A stretch of 6,492 bases of DNA from positions 1 to 6,492 of the forward strand of contig JAKSQE010000073.1 of NCBI GenBank assembly GCA_024404295.1, written 5' to 3'. Positions 5,280 through 6,492 of this stretch are shown here, piece by piece. A program made the translations under genes and the position numbers. Numbering within the stretch: position 1 is the stretch's first letter; each line of letters starts with the position of its first letter. The DNA comes from Oscillibacter sp. (lineage in GTDB: Bacteria; Bacillota; Clostridia; Oscillospirales; Oscillospiraceae). Below the pieces are notes generated by a model. The model was not told the DNA's origin. It made no database searches and saw only the letters and a list, made by a program, of their open reading frames with translations.

Positions 5280-6137
5280 TCACATCAACTCCATGAAAGC
5301 AGCCGGCAAAGCATCCAGTACATCCATCGGTGTCATGCCATAAGCTGTTTTCCATTCCGCTGCATAATCGCCAGCTCTGCCGTGCAACCAAACGCCCAAA
5401 GCCGCGGCACGCACAGGTGTAGCTCCCTGTGCCAAAAGAGACGCAATGATTCCCGTCAGAACATCACCGCTGCCTCCCTTGGCAAGTCCACTGTTTCCTG
5501 TGGTATTCTCCAGAACATTTCCCTCTGGGACAGCAATCAAAGTCCGGTGTCCTTTCAGGACAAGAACACAGCCATGCTCCTTTGCAAAACGGCTTGCAGC
5601 TTCTTTGCGATCACCGGACAAATCACCACCTAACCGCAGAAATTCTCCGTCGTGAGGTGTCAAAATCGTCATTTTTCCACGTCTGGCGTCTAACACATCT
5701 ATATGCTCACTAATAGCATTTAGACCGTCTGCATCCAATACCACAGGCTTTTCTGTTTGCAGTAGTTTCGCTACGACTTGTGTTACCTGACGGCTACGTC
5801 CCATTCCCGGCCCCAACGCTAAAACATCGCAGTTTACTAATCGTTCTTCAATTTCAAGAAGAGCTTTACTGTGCAGCTTACCGTCCCGGTCTTTTAGCGG
5901 AAACGGCATGGAAGAAACGCACTTTGCCGCCTCCACTGCCCAAATACTTTCCGGCACGCCCAGATAGACCAGTCCGCACCCCGAACGAATTGCTGCTTCT
6001 GCGGTCAGATATGGTGCTCCGGTATATCCCACAGCTCCGCCTACCACCAGGACCTTACCAAAAGTGCCTTTATGCCCTTCCGGATCTCTCTTCGGCAAAG
6101 CTTCCTTTAAAAAATCAAAGCTGACTTGCTGTGTCAT
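5280..6137 (-). CDS. nnrD: ADP-dependent (S)-NAD(P)H-hydrate dehydratase
   Basis: NnrD (CARKD family, ribokinase-like fold) converts the damaged cofactor NAD(P)HX back to NAD(P)H using ADP. Seen in order: GKVLVVGGAVGYTGAP (27-42), TAEAAIRSGCGLV, LALGPGMGR, VVLDADGLNAI, ILTPHDGEFLRL, VLKGHRTLI and the nucleotide-site block NTTGNSGLAKGGSGDVLTG with catalytic Asp in GSGD. At 285 residues it is the dehydratase domain alone; the epimerase domain NnrE that is often fused to its N-terminus is missing and not encoded nearby. The ATG has GGAGG 8 nt upstream. It is the first gene after a good promoter and leads the nnrD - lipoprotein - alr series. Confidence 0.95.
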   Translation of the reverse strand: MTQQVSFDFLKEALPKRDPEGHKGTFGKVLVVGGAVGYTGAPYLTAEAAIRSGCGLVYLGVPESIWAVEAAKCVSSMPFPLKDRDGKLHSKALLEIEERLVNCDVLALGPGMGRSRQVTQVVAKLLQTEKPVVLDADGLNAISEHIDVLDARRGKMTILTPHDGEFLRLGGDLSGDRKEAASRFAKEHGCVLVLKGHRTLIAVPEGNVLENTTGNSGLAKGGSGDVLTGIIASLLAQGATPVRAAALGVWLHGRAGDYAAEWKTAYGMTPMDVLDALPAAFMELM

Positions 6138-6163
6138 CGCTTCTTCCTCCGCATTTTTTTCTA

Positions 6164-6192
6164 ATTTTACTCTATCTCATTTCACTTGTCAC
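6164..6192 (-). promoter_or_regulatory. Sigma-A-type promoter of the nnrD operon
   Basis: On the minus strand GTGACA (6187-6192, 5 of 6 matches to TTGACA) is followed after exactly 17 nt by TAAAAT (6164-6169, 5 of 6 matches to TATAAT). Transcription would begin near 6157, about 20 nt before the nnrD ATG, leaving room for its GGAGG. Confidence 0.65.
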
Positions 6193-6231
6193 CCTTTTCA
6201 TGGATATACAAGGAAAATTGGCAGTTCATAC

Positions 6232-6260
6232 TTGCATTTCTCTTAAAACTATGGTATAAA
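6232..6260 (+). promoter_or_regulatory. Extended -10 promoter of the T-box leader
   Basis: TTGCAT (6232-6237) is followed after 17 nt by TATAAA (6255-6260), preceded by TGG at 6252-6254, which gives an extended -10. Transcription would start near 6267, just before the T-box structure. It diverges from the nnrD promoter about 40 bp away. Confidence 0.65.
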
Positions 6261-6280
6261 TATGATTCGAAATCAGCTAT

Positions 6281-6492
6281 GAAAGGGAAAATAACCGTCA
6301 AGCACCGCTAAGAGAGATTCGGTCACCGGCTGAAAGCCGAATTGCGGAGGCCCGGTTTGGTTCGCCCCGGAGCTGCTATGGAGACATAGCCGGTTGCCCA
6401 CCGTTATATGGGGTTTCAAGTGCACGTAAATTACGTGAATTTGGGTGGTACCGCGGAAGGTTTGCCTTTCGTCCCGAGTTTGGGACGGAGGG
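6281..6492 (+). promoter_or_regulatory. T-box riboswitch leader (downstream gene outside window)
   Basis: This untranslated leader senses uncharged tRNA and controls early termination of the next operon. The conserved T-box GGGTGGTACCGCGG is at 6443-6456. Upstream, AGAGAG (6311-6316) and a distal Stem I hairpin (ATTCGG / CCGAAT, with GGCTGAAAG in its loop) are typical of Stem I, whose base may pair AACCG (6293-6297) with CGGTT (6391-6395). GCTATG-GAGA-CATAGC (6375-6390) and CACGTA-AAT-TACGTG (6423-6437) form the following hairpins. The TGGT of the antiterminator bulge would pair with ACCA, so the tRNA should carry discriminator A; this speaks against Gly, Ser, Thr, Cys, Asn, Asp, Trp and His. 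The specifier codon is not resolved: GTT (6355-6357), TTT (6356-6358) and TTC (6361-6363) are the leading options, with CCC/CCG near 6351 less likely. Confidence 0.92.
6465..6492 (+). terminator. T-box terminator hairpin (U-run beyond the window)
   Basis: CGTCCC (6470-6475) pairs with GGGACG (6482-6487) over a 6-nt loop, and the stem extends outward with CCTTT against GAGGG through two G-U pairs, reaching the last base of the window. The competing antiterminator pairs GAAGG (6456-6460) with CCTTTC (6465-6470). The expected T-run must lie just beyond the window. Confidence 0.8.

Noticed and set aside
5181..6124. Plus-strand open frames opposite the lipoprotein and nnrD
   Set aside because: They are antisense shadows of well-supported genes; the protein sequences are rich in Ser, Pro, Arg and Cys without family features.
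1..6492. CRISPR array, tRNA, rRNA, insertion sequence or phage module
   Set aside because: No regularly spaced direct repeats, cloverleaf, transposase, integrase or terminal repeats were found.

Overview
The window reads as chromosomal DNA of a Gram-positive, probably spore-forming member of class Clostridia. The best guess is a gut Oscillospiraceae/Ruminococcaceae-type organism. Supporting signs are GGAGG-type ribosome sites before nearly every gene, several GTG starts, sigma-A-type promoters, a T-box leader, a DUF421/DUF4363 pair, and the order nnrD - lipoprotein - alr - mazF. The genus cannot be fixed from the sequence alone. No tRNA, rRNA, CRISPR array, insertion sequence or phage gene was seen.

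Layout. A short AT-rich region at the left edge, possibly with the first codons of a divergent gene, leads into a plus-strand pair: a DUF421 (YetF-type) membrane protein and a membrane-anchored DUF4363 protein joined by an ATGA overlap. This pair meets, tail to tail with a 38-bp coding overlap, the minus-strand gene nrdR, which has its own promoter-like sequence and a structured leader. Further right, all on the minus strand, are an unrecognised 174-residue protein, a terminator-like hairpin, an unrecognised secreted 165-residue protein, and an operon-like series read from right to left: nnrD, a lipoprotein, alr and mazF. A good sigma-A promoter precedes nnrD. At the right edge a divergent promoter with an extended -10 drives a T-box leader; the regulated gene lies beyond the window.

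How the genes fit together. NnrD repairs damaged NAD(P)H. The lipoprotein sits 16 bp after nnrD and 17 bp before alanine racemase. Its position matches that of the spore germination lipoprotein GerS of Clostridioides difficile, which is also encoded directly before an alanine racemase and a mazEF pair. The proposed GerS-like identity rests mainly on this remembered gene order plus the lipobox, size and composition. Alr makes D-alanine for peptidoglycan and could also act in germination. MazF is an mRNA endonuclease toxin of the Bacillus EndoA type, but no antitoxin gene fits in the 162 bp before it. DUF421 proteins have been linked to the spore inner membrane in Bacillus, so the window may carry several spore-envelope functions; this is inference.

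The least explained parts are the two unrecognised proteins, a strong terminator-shaped hairpin between mazF and the secreted protein that points against the local direction of transcription, and the structured leaders of several genes.
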